Shown: positions 9,301 to 17,470, counted from the stretch's first letter. The stretch: 61,221 nt of DNA from an uncultured Oscillospiraceae bacterium (GCA_934597175.1 CAKTQR010000011.1:1-61221), one strand, 5' to 3'. Translations and numbers: made by a program. The notes: generated by a model not told the origin, from the letters alone.

Positions 9301-12300
9301 CAGCGCTACTTCGGTCAGCTGCACAGCCACACCCAGTATTCCGACGGCTCGGGTACTCTGGACACGGCTCTTGACTATGTGAAGAGTCTGCCCGAGAGCG
9401 CAAACATCCAGTTTGTCGCATTCACCGACCACTCGAACTATTTTGATACCACCAGCGCCGCCAACCCCGAGGGCGCACTGTACAACATGGATCTTGCGAC
9501 CGCCTACAGCCAGCAGCGCTGGAAGGAATACAAGGACAAGATCGCTGACTTCAACAGCGCAAACACCGGCGTTATCGCCATCGGCGGCTTTGAGATGACT
9601 TGGTCCGGCGGCCCGGGTCATATCAACACCTTCAACACCGAAGGCATCGTATCCCGCAACAACAAGACGCTCAACAACAAGACCTCCGACGCTGGCATGA
9701 AGGCATACTATGCACTGCTCAGCCAGTCCGAAGGTATCGATTCGATAAGCCAGTTCAACCATCCCGGCACGACCTTCGGCACATTCTCGGACTTTGCCTA
9801 CTGGGACGGCGTTATCGACTCCCGCATCTACATGGTCGAGGTCGGCAACGGCGAAGGCCAGATAGGCGCAGGCGGCTACTATCCCAGCTATGAGTACTAC
9901 ATCATGGCTCTTGACAAGGGCTGGCATGTCGCTCCGACCAACAACCAGGATAACCACAAGGGCAAGTGGGGCAACGCAAACGACGCCCGTGATGTTATCA
10001 TTACCGATAACTTCAGCGAGGAGGGCATCTACGAAGCCATCCGTGAAAGACGCATGTACTCGACCGAGGACAAAAACCTTGAGCTTGGCTACACCGTCAA
10101 CGACAACATGATGGGCTCTACCCTCTCCACCGTTCCCGAGGCTCTAGATATTGAGGTCTCCGTGGCTGATCCCGACAAGACCGATTCCATCAGCAAGGTC
10201 GAGATCGTTGCAAACTCCGGCAAGGTCGTTTACACTTGGGACGATCCCACCGAGCTCGCAGCAGGTCTTCTGACTACGAAGCTTGCACCCAGCTACAGCT
10301 ACTACTTCGTCCGTGTAACCGAGGCTGACGGCGACCTTGCAGTCACCGCTCCCGTTTGGGTCGGCGAAATGCTCAAGCTCGGCGTGTCCAGCTTCGTGTG
10401 CGGCACCTCCACCCCCGTAACGGGCGAGGAGCTCACCCTGACGACCACCATGTTCAACAGCGAAAAGACCGATGCTACCGTTAAGGCACTGTCCTACACC
10501 ATCGGCGGCGTGAGCATCGGCGTTGACCAGACCGGCTACACCGTGGCAGCCGGCAGCACCCTCGAGATCCCGTTCAAGTGGACTCCCGACAAGGCCCGTG
10601 TCACCACCGTGACCGTGACCGCAGTCGTCGAGCAGGGCGGCAACGAGTACACCTTCACAAAAACGCTTGAGCTCGATGTTCAGGACGCAGACAAGCTCGT
10701 GTACATCGGCATCGACGCCTCCCACTACAACGAGTATGTCGCAGGCAACTACAAGGACTCCATGGGCAACTTTGGAAACCTCGCAGCCGAGTACAGCGTA
10801 CGCACAGTTGCTCTCAACACCTCCGCTGACCTCATCGCTGCCTGCGGAAACAGCAAATACAAGGCAATCATCCTCACCGCTCCCTCCCGCCGTCTCGAAG
10901 CGGCGCAGTCCGACCCGAGAGTGTACTCTGACGCCGAGCTTGCGGCGATCGCAGCATTTAACGCAAACGGCGGCACGGTGATACTTGCAGGCTGGTCGGA
11001 TAACTACGAAAACTTCGATGTTATCCTGAACAATCCCTCGATAAAGCACATGGCGGAAACGCAGAACGATGTGCTCAAGGCGCTCGGCTCGAGCCTGCGC
11101 ATAAGCGACGATGCGACCTACGACGATGTTCGCAGCGCAGCCGACGGCGTCGATAAGTGGAGACTGTATTTCAGCGATTATAATTACGATAATCCGCTGA
11201 CCGACGGTATCATCTACGATGCCGACCACCCGTACGACAAGCTCTACACCGAACGCTTCAGCCACTACGGCGGCGCATCCGTCTACGCAGTGGACGCAAA
11301 CGGCAACGCAGCGAGCACACTTCCCTCCACCGTCTCCCCCGTTGTTTACGGTCACGCAACGACCTATTCCGTCGATGCCGATGGCGACGGTCTCGGCGGC
11401 GCCGGCACTCCCAAGTACGCCTTCAAGGATAACGACAGCCGCCTGATGGTAATGGCGACCGAGCAGCTTGACGGCAAGGGTCTCATCATCGTCTCCGGCG
11501 CAGCGTTCATGTCTAACTTTGAGGTCCAGGCTCAGGTCGACAACGGCGCAGAGAAGAACTACTCCAACTACCGTATCTGCGAGAATCTGCTGAGCATGAT
11601 AAACCCCGTGACCGTCACGCCCATCGCCGATGTTCAGGCCGAAAAGGACGAGAATGTCAAGTACACCATCGAGGGCATCGTGACCTCCAACGCCTCCGGC
11701 TACGATAAGGACACCGCATTCTTCGACTGCATCTATGTCCAGGATGACACCGCAGGCATCAACTGCTTCCCCGTTGCCGGCAACTTCAAGATTGGCGACA
11801 AGGTTCGCATCAGCGGCACGACGAGCTCCTACCAGGGCGAGCGCCAGCTGGCGGTCAGCAGCATCGAGAAGATCGGCGAGGAAACTCCCGTAGCTCCCAC
11901 CGTTGTGACCTCCAAGCAGATAAACGACGGCAGCGTGCTCGGCTCGCTCGTGACCGTCAAGGGCGTTATCACCCGTGTTGAAATGGCTAACGGCCTTGTT
12001 CAGACCATCATGGTCAAGGACGCAAACGGCGACGAGAGCCGTGTGTTCATCGACGGCTACATCACCACCGCAAAGGATGTCGTGAACGCCGAGGTCGGCC
12101 GTGAGATAACCGTCACCGGCCTTGCCTCCTACGACAACACCTTCACCCTGTCCGACGGCACTGCGGTCGCACCTCGCATCCGTATCCGTGACCGTGCCGA
12201 TGTAGTGTGCGGCGACAAGGTTTCTGAGCACACCCACTCATTCGGCGAATGGACCGTGACGAAGGAAGCCACCTGCACCGAGCCCGGCGAGCAGACCCGC

Positions 12301-12648
12301 AGCTGTGATTGCGGCTACAGTGAGACGCAGGTCATCCCCGCAAAGGGTCATGACTATGTAAACGGCGTGTGCGCAAACTGCGGCGCAGTCCAGTCTCCCG
12401 ATAAGCCCACTCCGGACAACCCCGACAAGCCCACTCCGGACAACCCCGATAAGCCCACTCCGGATGATCCGAACACCCCGGATACACCGGGCACACCCGA
12501 TACGCCGGATAAGCCGGACGACGGCAAGTCGAATACCGACAAGCCCAAGACCGGCGATAGCAGCCATGTTGAGCTGTGGATCGGCGTACTGGTCATCTCG
12601 ATGGCAGTCGGCGGCACAGTGCTTGTCCGTCGCAAGCGTGAGCAGTAA
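6301..12648 (+). CDS. Giant sortase-anchored surface protein with PHP-type phosphoesterase domain
   Basis: 2115 residues; AAGGAGGT precedes ATG 6301. Domain order: signal peptide (1-30, cleaved near VLA-DD); an N-terminal module; three near-identical modules of about 140 residues (about 203-646) and a divergent fourth (about 658-805); Ig-like modules; a PHP domain of the CehA/McbA type (about 1001-1280) with HSHTQYSDG and FTDHSNYF metal motifs; a further Ig-like region. Then a ThuA/GATase-like domain (about 1464-1767), an OB-fold pair (about 1770-1972), a HTHSFGEW cysteine module, a Pro/Asp-rich wall-spanning linker and a PKTGD sorting signal with membrane helix and RRKREQ tail. It probably hydrolyses a phosphorylated or nucleotide-like substrate at the cell surface. 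The substrate is unknown. Confidence 0.85.
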   Translation: MKATKGRRILSALLSLLMLVSLLPISVLADDTTAEPATWEKVAFADITADDTVAITMTKGDTTWVLPNTGDAKKAAAAITGTVDKDTLTTAAPNNYGWKVVKSTDTFQLISAADSGKYLYSISSNNGIRQGTGDNRDWKVDADSGYLYNVGLGRYVGVYNAQDWRSYTSLHANIASQTLNFWKLNTAAARESGIVTDLSTLKDGDTVVVFNPNAKKAMSADATGTYYRAGKDIKIDGNTVTGYGDTELWTVNINADGTYTFSTADGKKLSMNADRNSLPLDEVNDTWNIKTAATADCFYLINANRPTYYVEWFVNSSKGFEEFTTYTYNASSENLYALQLYLVIRDETPDPTPEPTPALADGKYVIYNPGSGKAMSADATGTYYRAGKDVTVTNGKVAEPAEDLIWTVTSENGVYTITTADGKKLSMNADRNSLPLDEVNDTWTVKEATTDGCFYLINANRPTYYVEWFVNSSKGFEEYTTYTYKASSESLYALQFIPVEQPLVPDGKYVIYNPDSGKAMSADATGTYYRAGKDVTVTNGKVSNPASDLVWNVSSSDGVYTITTSDGKKLSMNADRNSLPLDEVNDTWTVKEATTDGCFYLINANRPTYYVEWFVNSSKGFEEFTTYTYKASSENLYALQFIPVDGGSDTPAGGLPEAGSEVVIYNANAGAVLAAQDNNTDSPSILKAAATIEDGKATCANGAVVFTVEKNGDYYRFYNKTYGYLCANGTGNNAFYTQTASDDADWLVRTCSGGVGGFEMESRTAKYNDKYSQWLEYYNDSFKVYSMYNVTDYTIYSFNFYPVTGTTIVDGIVNKPGFDFGTVLPAYVGQDYALTFTVDAPFGVNGNIKAWLSDGTSLSVVKNEDGSYTINIPDALVQGDKLTVSVKGVDNKYIPINGTVEIEVKDDPSVIDPMPASRSETGSEKRPTIGATVVNAGTDPTIEMTVNGAVVKATVADGKISYTPDKDMADGRVDVQVTVTRTDGKTATLNWYFIVGKAQYQRYFGQLHSHTQYSDGSGTLDTALDYVKSLPESANIQFVAFTDHSNYFDTTSAANPEGALYNMDLATAYSQQRWKEYKDKIADFNSANTGVIAIGGFEMTWSGGPGHINTFNTEGIVSRNNKTLNNKTSDAGMKAYYALLSQSEGIDSISQFNHPGTTFGTFSDFAYWDGVIDSRIYMVEVGNGEGQIGAGGYYPSYEYYIMALDKGWHVAPTNNQDNHKGKWGNANDARDVIITDNFSEEGIYEAIRERRMYSTEDKNLELGYTVNDNMMGSTLSTVPEALDIEVSVADPDKTDSISKVEIVANSGKVVYTWDDPTELAAGLLTTKLAPSYSYYFVRVTEADGDLAVTAPVWVGEMLKLGVSSFVCGTSTPVTGEELTLTTTMFNSEKTDATVKALSYTIGGVSIGVDQTGYTVAAGSTLEIPFKWTPDKARVTTVTVTAVVEQGGNEYTFTKTLELDVQDADKLVYIGIDASHYNEYVAGNYKDSMGNFGNLAAEYSVRTVALNTSADLIAACGNSKYKAIILTAPSRRLEAAQSDPRVYSDAELAAIAAFNANGGTVILAGWSDNYENFDVILNNPSIKHMAETQNDVLKALGSSLRISDDATYDDVRSAADGVDKWRLYFSDYNYDNPLTDGIIYDADHPYDKLYTERFSHYGGASVYAVDANGNAASTLPSTVSPVVYGHATTYSVDADGDGLGGAGTPKYAFKDNDSRLMVMATEQLDGKGLIIVSGAAFMSNFEVQAQVDNGAEKNYSNYRICENLLSMINPVTVTPIADVQAEKDENVKYTIEGIVTSNASGYDKDTAFFDCIYVQDDTAGINCFPVAGNFKIGDKVRISGTTSSYQGERQLAVSSIEKIGEETPVAPTVVTSKQINDGSVLGSLVTVKGVITRVEMANGLVQTIMVKDANGDESRVFIDGYITTAKDVVNAEVGREITVTGLASYDNTFTLSDGTAVAPRIRIRDRADVVCGDKVSEHTHSFGEWTVTKEATCTEPGEQTRSCDCGYSETQVIPAKGHDYVNGVCANCGAVQSPDKPTPDNPDKPTPDNPDKPTPDDPNTPDTPGTPDTPDKPDDGKSNTDKPKTGDSSHVELWIGVLVISMAVGGTVLVRRKREQ
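6907..8235 (+). repeat. Three in-frame DNA repeats inside the surface protein gene
   Basis: Units begin near 6907, 7381 and 7816. Spacing between the last two is 435 bases, and the first gap is longer because of a TPEPTPAL linker. Long blocks are almost identical at DNA level, for example the segment starting GACGGCAAGAAGCTTTCCAT near 7093, 7561 and 7999. Such low silent divergence indicates recent duplication or gene conversion. Each unit encodes MSADATGTYYRAGKD and FYLINANRPTYYVEWFVNS. Confidence 0.85.
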
Positions 12649-12674
12649 GCAAGACCCCATCTAAGCAAAATCTT

Positions 12675-12702
12675 AACCCCGCCCTACAAGGGCGGGGTTT
12701 TC
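12675..12702 (+). terminator. Terminator of the surface protein gene
   Basis: AACCCCGCCC (12675-12684), loop TACAA, GGGCGGGGTT (12690-12699), followed by more T. Confidence 0.85.
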
Positions 12703-12741
12703 TATTGGAAATTTCGTTTACAAGAGCACATCACAAAAGAA

Positions 12742-12766
12742 CACACCGGCGGAAAACGCCGGTGTG
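12742..12766. other. Hairpin without a clear T-run
   Basis: CACACCGGCG and CGCCGGTGTG form a perfect 10-base stem around GAAAA. There is no T-run on the plus strand and only a mixed T-rich stretch on the minus strand, so it could be a backup terminator. The rest of 12703-12881 shows nothing else recognisable. Confidence 0.4.
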
Positions 12767-12881
12767 CTGTGATAAGTTTAGCCGCCCGGAGCTCATACAT
12801 GCGCCGCTGCGGGCACTTTGCGTTGGCCAATACCCCCGCCCCCCCTCATACAATAATGAGGTGTACGGCAGCCTGTAAACG

Positions 12882-12915
12882 AAAAAATCACCGAAGCATT
12901 GCTTCGGTGATTTTT
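12882..12915. terminator. Bidirectional terminator after the decayed gene pair
   Basis: AATCACCGAAGCA and TGCTTCGGTGATT are flanked by six A and five T. On the minus strand it lies 9 bases after the stop of the small reading frame at 12924-13025. Confidence 0.8.
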
Positions 12916-12923
12916 ACCGACAA

Positions 12924-13025
12924 TTATCTGAAGAGGTCAGCGATCTTGTCGAGGATTGCAAATTCATCATCGGAATCTGGCTCGAAGTGAGAAACGATTG
13001 CCCTAATTATATCATAAATGAATAT
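12924..13025 (-). pseudogene. Small reading frame with lost start codon (33 codons)
   Basis: The frame reads IFIYDIIRAIVSHFEP then acidic residues and ends DKIADLFR before TAA. Its acidic and hydrophobic pattern looks like real protein. There is an AAAGGAG ribosome site at normal distance, but where ATG is expected the codon is ATA. The stop of the upstream frame and this codon form TAATA, exactly one change from the common TAATG stop-start overlap. A terminator follows. The simplest reading is a decayed, formerly coupled small gene. Initiation at a rare codon is less likely. No family is recognised. Confidence 0.4.
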
Positions 13026-13123
13026 TAACCTATTCTCCTTTCATAGATTTGCGGTTTAACTGGCGTACTAATATTACCATCAGCACCTGTGTATGTCAGC
13101 ATAATATTACATAGTTCAGCATT
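13025..13123 (-). pseudogene. Gene remnant upstream of the small frame (32 codons)
   Basis: An open frame between two stops reads NAELCNIMLTYTGADG and ends in TPVKPQIYERRIG. The composition looks coding, but no start codon has a ribosome site; the only ATG gives 25 residues. It overlaps the next frame by one base. It is best read as the C-terminal remnant of a longer gene, truncated on its 5' side, in an AT-rich stretch. Confidence 0.35.
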
Positions 13124-13238
13124 TTATACCAAGTCTCCCGGTTGTATTATGCAATTTTAGTCATTTGCAGGATTTAAAAATCCGAGTAAGTTTACATAAT
13201 ATCAGCTGCTATTAAGTGTGTTTCTCAAAAAAGGCGCA

Positions 13239-13269
13239 AAAAAACCAGCGGTATAAACCGCTGGTTTTT
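13239..13269 (-). terminator. Terminator of the sodium symporter gene
   Basis: CCAGCGGT (13245-13252), loop ATAA, ACCGCTGG (13257-13264), with A- and T-runs outside the stem. Confidence 0.85.
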
Positions 13270-13280
13270 GAGTGCTTTGA

Positions 13281-14714
13281 TTAGAAGAAGTAAGTGGTGA
13301 TCTGGCCGTAGAGAACGACGAGCATACCGATCGGGGTGATGAACTTGTAGCAGATATCGAAGAAAGTCTTGCCCCAGAACTTGTGACCGGATGCCTCACA
13401 CTCTTCAACTACAAAGTCGATCTTCCAGATCCAGCCTATCGCAAACGCCATGATCATTGCGCCGATAGGCATCAGCAAGCCTTCGGAGATCATGTCATAG
13501 AAGTCAAGCCAGCAGTCGTTCCAGCCCTTTACGGGAACATTCAGGATCTCTGCGGGAGTGCCCATAACTGCGTTGCCGGCGATGCCTGCGCCGATGCCGT
13601 CGAGTGCGTTGGGCAGAGCGAAGATAGCAACGAGGATAGCGAAGACGATAACGACCTTGCGGCGGTTGGGAGCCTTGCCTGCCTCGACATTGCGGTCAAC
13701 ACGGGAGGAGGTCAGAGCCTCGAGCAGGGACATGGAGGAAGAAATTGCTGCGATGAAAACGAGGAAGTAGAACAGGAAGCCCATGAGGTTGCCGATGAAG
13801 CCGCCCATGTTGTGGAATACCATCTGCATGGACTGGAACAGCAGGCCGGGGCCGCCCTTGGTGTTGCCATCGAGGAATGCGTAGCATGCGGGCATAACGA
13901 TCATGCCGGCCATGATAGCAACGAGAGTATCCATAACAACGATGATGACAGCGTTCTTCTGGATCTTTTCCTTCTTGTTCAGGTAAGAGCCGTAGGTGAT
14001 GATAGCGCCCATGCCGAGCGACAGTGAGAAGAACATCTGACCTGCCGCAGTCTTAAGAACGGTAAGGAAGTCCTTCTGCAGGGGCTCGAAGTTCACGCCG
14101 AACATGAACTGGTAGCCGCCCATTGCGCCGGGCTGAACGGCAACATAAACGATGATGATGATGAGCATTACGAACAGGCAGGGCATACCTATATTGCAGA
14201 ACTTTTCGATACCGCCGCCGATGCCCGCTGCAACGATGACTGCGTTGAGAACGATGAATACGAGGGTCCAGATAACCATCGAGGTGCCGTTGGTGGTGAA
14301 GATGCCGAAGTAGGTGGAGATGTCGGCAACACCCCAGGTATCAACGCCGAACATAGCAAGCAGGTAGCCGCCTGCGTAACGCATGACCATGCCGCCGAGG
14401 ACCATGTAGAAGCAGAGGATCAGGAACGGGCAGGCAAGCGCCATGTAGCCGAGGAAGGTGAACTTCTTGCTGAGCTTGCGGTATGCTGCGATGGGGCTCA
14501 GGCCGGTCTTACGACCGATGACGAGCTCGCCGACCATAACGGCAAGACCAACGAAGACAGCCAGAAGCAGATAAATGACGAGGAATGCGAAACCGCCGTT
14601 AAGACCCATTTTGTACGGGAAGCCCCAAATGTTGCCCAGACCGACTGCAGAACCGACAGCAGCCATGATGAAGCCAAAATTGGAAGCAAATCCCTCACGA
14701 TTTGTTTTTTCCAT
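13281..14714 (-). CDS. Neurotransmitter:sodium symporter (NSS/SNF) family transporter
   Basis: 477 residues with about 11-12 transmembrane helices. Helix 1 carries the family signature GSAVGLGNIWGFPY, which lines the Na+ and substrate site. Bacterial relatives (LeuT, MhsT, TnaT) import amino acids with Na+. One oddity: the arginine usually found before FPY (the extracellular gate of LeuT) is glycine here. AAAGGAGAG precedes the ATG. The gene stands alone with a terminator and an AT-rich upstream region of about 490 bases. A possible promoter (TTGAAA-N17-TAAAGT) is weak. An amino acid, perhaps tryptophan or tyrosine, or a related amine is the likely cargo, but the sequence does not settle it. 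Confidence 0.88.
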   Translation of the reverse strand: MEKTNREGFASNFGFIMAAVGSAVGLGNIWGFPYKMGLNGGFAFLVIYLLLAVFVGLAVMVGELVIGRKTGLSPIAAYRKLSKKFTFLGYMALACPFLILCFYMVLGGMVMRYAGGYLLAMFGVDTWGVADISTYFGIFTTNGTSMVIWTLVFIVLNAVIVAAGIGGGIEKFCNIGMPCLFVMLIIIIVYVAVQPGAMGGYQFMFGVNFEPLQKDFLTVLKTAAGQMFFSLSLGMGAIITYGSYLNKKEKIQKNAVIIVVMDTLVAIMAGMIVMPACYAFLDGNTKGGPGLLFQSMQMVFHNMGGFIGNLMGFLFYFLVFIAAISSSMSLLEALTSSRVDRNVEAGKAPNRRKVVIVFAILVAIFALPNALDGIGAGIAGNAVMGTPAEILNVPVKGWNDCWLDFYDMISEGLLMPIGAMIMAFAIGWIWKIDFVVEECEASGHKFWGKTFFDICYKFITPIGMLVVLYGQITTYFF

Positions 14715-15103
14715 TACTTTCTCTCCTTTTATGATTTAAATACCTTTACCCGTGATGCCACGGAAACAACCCGGTGCATGTTAATTTTGAATCAACAAGC
14801 CACCAAATTTATAAACAGACTTTACACTATATTCACACTTTTTTCAATACTTTTGAGCTGTTTAAATATTAACTTTCACTTTGCTTCGATAAAGTTTTAT
14901 GCATTTTTGACAATATTAATGCTTTTCATATGGGTATTATGACTAATTATGATGCTGTCGTGATTTAAATCGTTTTATTATTGCTAATTAATTATCGAGT
15001 TTTTCGGTCTAAATGTTAACGAAAATTCACATCCGTGTTAAGTTTCTTTGCACGCTCGTCCTGCTCTGTATTAATAATTTTTGTGAATTATTTCTTGCCG
15101 CAC

Positions 15104-15131
15104 TTGATTTTTTGAATTTATATTGTAAAAT
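15104..15131 (+). promoter_or_regulatory. Promoter of the phosphoribosyltransferase gene
   Basis: TTGATT, a 16-base spacer and TAAAAT, followed by a leader with a GCCGTG/CACGGC hairpin (about 15152-15172). No purine riboswitch is seen. The rest of the 14715-15204 gap is AT-rich and shows no gene. Confidence 0.55.
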
Positions 15132-15204
15132 AATATTGTTTTTACTACGGTCGCCGTGTCCGCTAATCACGGCAGGCTGCCATGCAGCAGAATGGAGATA
15201 TATA

Positions 15205-15765
15205 ATGACTTACGAAATGGACATTGCCGGCTTAAAGCGTGAGCTTCCCCTGTGCAAGGTCACCGACGACCTGTACATTGGAGCCTTTGTTATGTTCGGC
15301 GATGTAGAACTGACCGTACACTGTGCGGCTGAGCTGTTAAAGCGTGCACCCGAGTATGACTACATAATTGCTCCCGAGGCAAAGGCCATTCCCCTGCTTT
15401 ACGAGATGGCTCGTCAGAGCGGCGCCGAGAAGTACTTCCTCGCAAGGAAGGTACCCAAGGCCTACATGACCGGCGTTTTTGAGGTCTCCGTCAAGTCCAT
15501 CACCACCATGAGCGTGCAGAGACTTATCATCGACACCGCAGACGCAGAGCTTATAAAGGGCAAGCGTATGCTCATTGTTGACGATGTCATTTCCACCGGT
15601 GAGAGCCTGCGTGCTATGGAAAAGCTCGTCACCGCAGCCGGCGGCATCATCGTCGGCAGAATGGCAGTCCTCGCCGAGGGCGACGCTGCCGACAGAGACG
15701 ATATCATCACCCTCGCTCCCCTGCCCGTGTTCAATCCTGATGGCACGGTCAAGGAAAGAAAATAA
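15205..15765 (+). CDS. Adenine/xanthine-type phosphoribosyltransferase family protein
   Basis: 186 residues from ATG 15205, with GGAG 8 bases upstream. A longer frame from 15013 would read through the promoter and is rejected. The PRPP-binding motif MLIVDDVISTGESLRA (about residues 117-132) defines a type I phosphoribosyltransferase, and the N-terminal part with YIIAPEAKAIPLLYEMA resembles adenine phosphoribosyltransferases. It would salvage a purine base to its nucleotide using PRPP, but some relatives are PRPP-sensing regulators. The sequence does not fix the base used. Monocistronic, between its own promoter and a bidirectional terminator shared with tadA. Confidence 0.8.
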   Translation: MTYEMDIAGLKRELPLCKVTDDLYIGAFVMFGDVELTVHCAAELLKRAPEYDYIIAPEAKAIPLLYEMARQSGAEKYFLARKVPKAYMTGVFEVSVKSITTMSVQRLIIDTADAELIKGKRMLIVDDVISTGESLRAMEKLVTAAGGIIVGRMAVLAEGDAADRDDIITLAPLPVFNPDGTVKERK

Positions 15766-15777
15766 TTTACGCAAACG

Positions 15778-15810
15778 AAAAAAGGACTTCTCATTGAGAA
15801 GTCCTTTTTT
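15778..15810. terminator. Bidirectional terminator shared by two convergent genes
   Basis: GGACTTCTC (15784-15792), loop ATT, GAGAAGTCC (15796-15804), with flanking A6 and T6. The last codons and the stop of tadA lie inside this hairpin. Confidence 0.9.
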
Positions 15811-16246
15811 CGTTAAAGAAGCTTTTTAATAATTCTGCCGACTGCTGTGCCTTAACGCCGCCGAACACGGCGGGCTTGTGACCGTAGCGCTCCTCAAAAA
15901 GGTTAATAACGCTGCCGCACGAGCCGGTGTTTTCGTCCTTTGCGCCGAACACGACGGTCGGTATCCGTGAATTGATTATCCCGCCTGCGCACATCGGGCA
16001 GGGCTCGAGCGTGACGAATATCGTGCAGCCGCTCAGCCGCCAGTCGCCGACTGCGCCGCACGCCATGCGGATGGCCTCTATCTCGGCGTGAGCCGAGGCG
16101 TCGTGCGCCTCCTCCCGGCGATTGCGTCCGCTGCCGATTATCTTGCCGTTTGCGTCCGCTATCACGCAGCCGACCGGCACTTCGCCTGCCTCCGCCGCCT
16201 CACGGGCAAGGCGCAGCGCAAGCTCCATATATTCTTCCCTGTCCAT
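15791..16246 (-). CDS. tadA: tRNA adenosine(34) deaminase
   Basis: 151 residues. Zinc-dependent deaminase with HAE (about residue 53) and PCPMC (about 83-87), which supply the metal ligands and proton-shuttle glutamate. It converts A34 to inosine in tRNA-Arg(ACG), an essential wobble modification. The length is normal for bacterial TadA. AGAGGTG lies before the ATG. It follows pta on the same strand but is separated from it by a strong terminator, so it probably has its own promoter or relies on readthrough. Its final residues, EKRTSQ, are encoded by the terminator stem. Confidence 0.92.
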   Translation of the reverse strand: MDREEYMELALRLAREAAEAGEVPVGCVIADANGKIIGSGRNRREEAHDASAHAEIEAIRMACGAVGDWRLSGCTIFVTLEPCPMCAGGIINSRIPTVVFGAKDENTGSCGSVINLFEERYGHKPAVFGGVKAQQSAELLKSFFNEKRTSQ

Positions 16247-16260
16247 TAGTCACCTCTTGC

Positions 16261-16296
16261 AAAACAGGCAGAGCATTGGCTCTGCCTGTTTTCATT
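16261..16296 (-). terminator. Terminator of pta
   Basis: AAAACAGGCAGAGC (16261-16274) and GCTCTGCCTGTTTT (16279-16292) form a 14-base perfect stem, with an A/T tract on both sides. Confidence 0.88.
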
Positions 16297-16312
16297 ATTA
16301 TAATGGTATCTA

Positions 16313-17311
16313 TTACTTGAGTGCTGCGGTGATGATGGACATCTGGTATACTTCCTCGGCATTGCAGCCACGGCTCAGGTCGTTGATAGGAGCATTCAGG
16401 CCCTGGAGAATAGGACCGTATGCTGCGAAGCCGCCAAGGCGTGCTGCGATCTTATAGCCGATGTTGCCGGACTGGATCTCGGGGAAGATGAAGGTGTTTG
16501 CATAGCCTGCAACGGGGCTGCCGGGGAACTTGAGCTGGCCGACAACGGGAGAAACGGCAGCGTCAAACTGCATCTCGCCGTCGAGCTTGAGCTCGGGAGC
16601 GAGCTTCTTTGCTTCCTCGGTGGCGTTGCGGACGAGGTCGACATTTGCGCCCTTGCCGCTGCCCTTGGTGGAGTAAGACAGCATTGCCACCTTCGGGTCG
16701 ATGCCGAAGACCTTTGCGGTCTCGGCAGTTGCAACTGCGACCTCTGCCAGCTTCTGAGCTGCGGTAAAGGTAACATTGCCTTCCTTGTCGACGGTGTCCT
16801 GATAATCGATGTTGATGGCGCAATCGCCCATTGCGAGGGTCTCGTCGCCACGGATCATGATAAAGCAGGAGGACACAAGGTGTGCGCCCTTCTTGGTCTT
16901 GACAAGCTGAAGTGCGGGACGAACGGTATCAGCGGTGGAGTAGGTTGCGCCGCCGAGCAGGCAGTCGGCAACGCCCATCTTGACGAGCATAGTGCCGAAG
17001 TAGTTGCCCTTGCTAAGAGCTGCACGGCAGTCCTCTGCGCTCATCTTACCCTTGCGCAGAGCGACCATTTCCTCGACCATTGCGTCCATGCCCTCGTAGG
17101 TCAGGGGGTCGAGAATCTCAAGGCCGTCGATATCGAAGCCGCCCTTTGCGGCAGCTGCCTTGACCTCATCGACATTGCCGACGAGAATGGGGGTCAGGAA
17201 GCCTTCCTTCTTGAGTCTTGCAGCAGACTCGAGTATGCGTGCATCGTGGCCTTCGGTGTAGACGATCTTGCGGGGATCGTTCTTCAGAATTTCAACGAGA
17301 TTTTCAAACAT
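16313..17311 (-). CDS. pta: Phosphate acetyltransferase
   Basis: 332 residues starting MFENLVEILKNDPRKIVYTEG, with GGAGG 9 bases upstream. A longer frame to 17368 lacks a ribosome site. It is the short (non-P-loop) Pta of anaerobes. Signatures include ATYSTADTVRPALQ, SCFIMIRGD, SYSTKGSG and PVVGQLKFPGSPVAGYANTF. It interconverts acetyl-CoA and acetyl phosphate, which acetate kinase uses to make ATP. No ackA is adjacent. It is divergent from the XRE gene. TTGAAA-N17-TAAAGT upstream is a plausible promoter. Some relatives are phosphate butyryltransferases, but the full length and motifs fit Pta best. Confidence 0.92.
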   Translation of the reverse strand: MFENLVEILKNDPRKIVYTEGHDARILESAARLKKEGFLTPILVGNVDEVKAAAAKGGFDIDGLEILDPLTYEGMDAMVEEMVALRKGKMSAEDCRAALSKGNYFGTMLVKMGVADCLLGGATYSTADTVRPALQLVKTKKGAHLVSSCFIMIRGDETLAMGDCAINIDYQDTVDKEGNVTFTAAQKLAEVAVATAETAKVFGIDPKVAMLSYSTKGSGKGANVDLVRNATEEAKKLAPELKLDGEMQFDAAVSPVVGQLKFPGSPVAGYANTFIFPEIQSGNIGYKIAARLGGFAAYGPILQGLNAPINDLSRGCNAEEVYQMSIITAALK

Positions 17312-17406
17312 TTTTAAATTTCCTCCATATTTGCGTTTTACGCTAATATTACATTTTAACTTTAACACTACTGCGAAAAATTTTCAAGTATTTAGACCTA
17401 TTTCTA

Positions 17407-17445
17407 TTTACAAACTGCGAAATGACAGATATAATATACAAACTG
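17407..17445 (+). promoter_or_regulatory. Promoter and direct-repeat operator of the XRE gene
   Basis: TTTACA (17407-17412), a 17-base spacer and TATAAT (17430-17435). The 9-mer TACAAACTG occurs at 17409-17417, over the -35 box, and again at 17437-17445, just past the -10 box. It is a candidate site for autoregulation by the XRE protein. Confidence 0.6.
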
Positions 17446-17470
17446 TAATCACTTGTACGGAGATATTCAA

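Noticed and set aside
10144..12237. 697-codon open frame on the strand opposite the surface protein
   Set aside because: It mirrors the codon pattern of a real gene that has a signal peptide, domains and sorting signal. The antisense product is low-complexity, without motifs or ribosome site.
15013..15204. 64-residue N-terminal extension of the phosphoribosyltransferase
   Set aside because: It covers the promoter and leader, has no ribosome site, and is unlike the family start. ATG 15205 has GGAG.
15132..15204. Purine riboswitch before the phosphoribosyltransferase gene
   Set aside because: The conserved aptamer bases and three-way junction are not present. Only simple short hairpins are seen.
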